64,000 bases of DNA. It comes from Paramoeba atlantica (taxonomy: Eukaryota > Discosea). Positions 62,150 through 64,000 of the stretch are shown here, piece after piece (the first letter of the stretch is position 1; each line of letters opens with the position of its first letter). Below the pieces are notes generated by a model. That model made no database searches and was not told the origin of the DNA. It worked only from the letters and a program-made list of their open reading frames with translations. The stretch covers positions 1 through 64,000 of the forward strand of contig CDRNVI010000190.1 of NCBI GenBank assembly GCA_977017575.1. The letters are read 5' to 3'. Both the position numbers and the translations under genes were made by a program.

Positions 62150-64000
62150 CTATTTAGAAATAGGAGGAGTATATTTCCACACCCTCATCGTCTTATCAGC
62201 AGAACCACTCAAAATGAGACCACTCGGCATCGCAAACATAGCTGTCACCCCATCCAAATGTCCCAAGAATTTGCACACAATTTTTCCGGTCTCTAATCCC
62301 CACATAACAATCGACGAATCATAAGAAGCACTAACAATATACAAATTTTTGGAGATAGCAACTTGTGTGATGGCCTCTTTGTGTCCATTCAGAGCTGCAA
62401 GGAACTTCGGGACCCCTGTTGGGCCATTCGGTGTTTCAGAGACCACAACTTTCCAAATTCGAAGAGATGTATCTGATGAACCACTCACAAAACATCCTTG
62501 TGTCCCTGTTCCAATCTTTTTTGTCAGAGATTTATGGGGGGAAAATGGGATTTAAATAAAAACAAAAATAAACCAGGAATTAAAGCAATTGAATTCACAG
62601 GGCCAGTGTGCCCACTCAAAGTTGCCAAACAGGCGTCAGAGGTCAAATCCCAAAATCGAACTGTTTGATCAGAGCTTCCACTCATCAGATAGTTGCTGTT
62701 TTCATGAAGCTCCATGCAATTTACTGTATCAGTATGTCCCTTTAATGTCGAGATACACTCGATCGCGTCTTCATCTTTCGTCACTCGGCAAACGAGAATT
62801 TGTCCGCCTGATGTACCACACAAGATTCGCTTGTCAGCATTAACCATCACACATTTAAGTCCGTCTGAACAACGAAGAGTTCCATAACAATCCACTTCTA
62901 TTTTATTTTATTTTGATCGCTTATTAATGATTGAAAAAAGAAAGCGAAAATAAAAGCGAACTCTTGGGAGAAGGGGAAAGAAAGAAAAGAAAGAAAATTG
63001 TAAAAAAAAAAAAAAGATACCAACACCCCCTTTCCGCAGCTCAACAATCTTCCAGACCTTCATAGTTTTATCCAGGGAAACAGACACAATCCGAGAAGGT
63101 GCTAACTCTGCAGCACCTGTCACTGGGCCAGTATGACCACACATTGTCGCAATACACTGTCCACCACTCGCATCATCAATCTCCCACATGATTTCCCATA
63201 ATCGAATTGTCTTGTCTGTAGAAGTTGAAACGACTTCTCCTGTGGAAAGAGATGTGATACTTAAGATGGCGTCTGTGTGAGCGTCAAATGTGTCAGCGGA
63301 ATAGCAGAGACAACAAGCTCGAACTGGGAAGTTGTGGTTCAAGATTGCTGGAAATGGAACTTCTTTATTTGGAGGACAACAATCATTACAAAATATTCTT
63401 CCACAAAGACGGCAGTGATGCTGTTGTTCTTCGATGGTGAGTGATCCATTCTTGATCAATCAAAAAGAAGAAGAAAAAAACTTACCCGTCGAACAACAAC
63501 AGAGAAATTAGTGTGACAATGAAAACAAGATTGATGAGCATCATCATCTGCCCATTCTAAGCCCCTCATTTTGAGATTTTGAATATCCCTTGCTCTTAAT
63601 GATGCATCTCCTCCTCCCACTCGAGATTTAGGTGCTTCTTCAACCACTTCAAACTCCGCTATTAGTGTTTGTTTGAAATGATCGAAAGGAATAAAAAGAA
63701 AAAAAGAAAGAAAAAAAAAAGAAGAGAAAAAAAGAAAAAAAAAGAGTTGGGAGAAAAGTGGGTACCATTCGGCATGGGGGAAGGAGAGCGATTTGAAGAA
63801 GAGGAAGAGGAAGAGGAAGAGGAAGAGGAAGAACAAGAAGGGGCCGCGAGAGAATCAGAACCACCAAACCATCGAGAAATCGAAGCTTCAATTTGTTGTT
63901 CTTTTGATTTTGATTGCTTCTTTTCGACAATTGACACTCTCACTGGCTATTGTTTTTTTTTTTTCCTTTCAGTTTCTTTTTCTCTGTTTGTTTGATCTTT
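62150..64000 (-). CDS. FYVE zinc finger and WD40 repeat protein, 5' partial
   Basis: Ends with PPISK and TAG at 62150-62152. The 5' end is not in view. The exon reaching about 63943 has no convincing ATG, so the start probably lies past the window edge. A poly-Ser stretch (63.79-63.83 kb, from a GAAGAG repeat) precedes a FYVE finger: WADDDAHQSCFHCHTNFSVVV, then RRHHCRLCG joined across an intron, and RACCLCY. Seven WD40 repeats follow: FDAHTDAILSI, CGHTGPVTGAA, a weak third blade, LKGHTDTVNCM, LSGHTGPVNSI, LNGHKEAITQV and FLGHLDGVTAM, forming a full propeller. It should bind PI3P membranes and scaffold partners on endosomes or phagosomes. Confidence 0.85.

Noticed and set aside
63780-63840. 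Acidic (Glu-rich) plus-strand open frame
   Set aside because: It is the complement of the poly-Ser coding stretch of the FYVE-WD40 gene.

Overview
The window is a gene-dense nuclear segment from a unicellular eukaryote. The evidence is short GT-AG introns that are T-rich on the coding strand, intergenic gaps of about 0.1-0.8 kb, AATAAA-type poly(A) signals, and an all-eukaryotic gene set. That set includes STAT, an IQGAP-related RasGAP, WASH, ADF/cofilin, class C GPCRs, FYVE proteins, eIF2alpha and eIF2B-gamma. An amoebozoan or similar amoeboid protist fits best. This is inference from gene content; no ribosomal or organellar marker is present to settle it. I found no tRNA, rRNA, CRISPR array, transposon or virus-derived element.

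Layout. 1-3.5 kb: the 3' part of a TBC Rab-GAP gene and a class C GPCR whose ectodomain looks like the phosphate-binding protein PstS. 3.5-9.3 kb: the splicing factor CDC40/PRP17 (minus), then three tandem copies (cluster A) of an unrecognised ~147-residue protein family. The gaps between copies carry fragments of CDC40 exon 1. 9.4-22 kb: WASH1, PTP synthase, eIF2B-gamma, a RING-Sel1 protein, a DUF1295 reductase, a Sas10/Utp3-neuroguidin-like nucleolar protein and cofilin. 22-35 kb: an IQGAP-type RasGAP, a very long protein joining a divergent Ras-like GTPase to a FYVE finger, eIF2alpha and a STAT. 35-43 kb: a possible Tim17-like membrane protein, a PDAT/LCAT acyltransferase, two tandem LRR genes and an MDR oxidoreductase. 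43.5-53.3 kb: a VWA-Cache-7TM class C receptor with one break in its reading frame, and a secreted trypsin-like protease with an SdrD-B-like domain. 53.7-64 kb: aminoacylase-1, four more copies (cluster B, minus) of the unknown family, a catalytically dead myotubularin and a FYVE-WD40 protein cut by the window end.

The unusual element is the unrecognised family. Its members end in KPAKR plus one residue (KPTKR in one decayed copy), are amplified in two clusters about 48 kb apart, and include intact and decaying copies. The two LRR genes, which have a different fold, end in the same hexapeptide, encoded by its own small last exon. Several other genes fit an endosome and actin theme: WASH, cofilin, an IQGAP-like protein, TBC, two FYVE proteins and a myotubularin. 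Co-location in such a compact genome does not by itself show functional linkage.

Coordinates of spliced genes run from the proposed start codon to the stop codon and include introns. Exon joins were read by eye from frame, GT-AG borders and family similarity.
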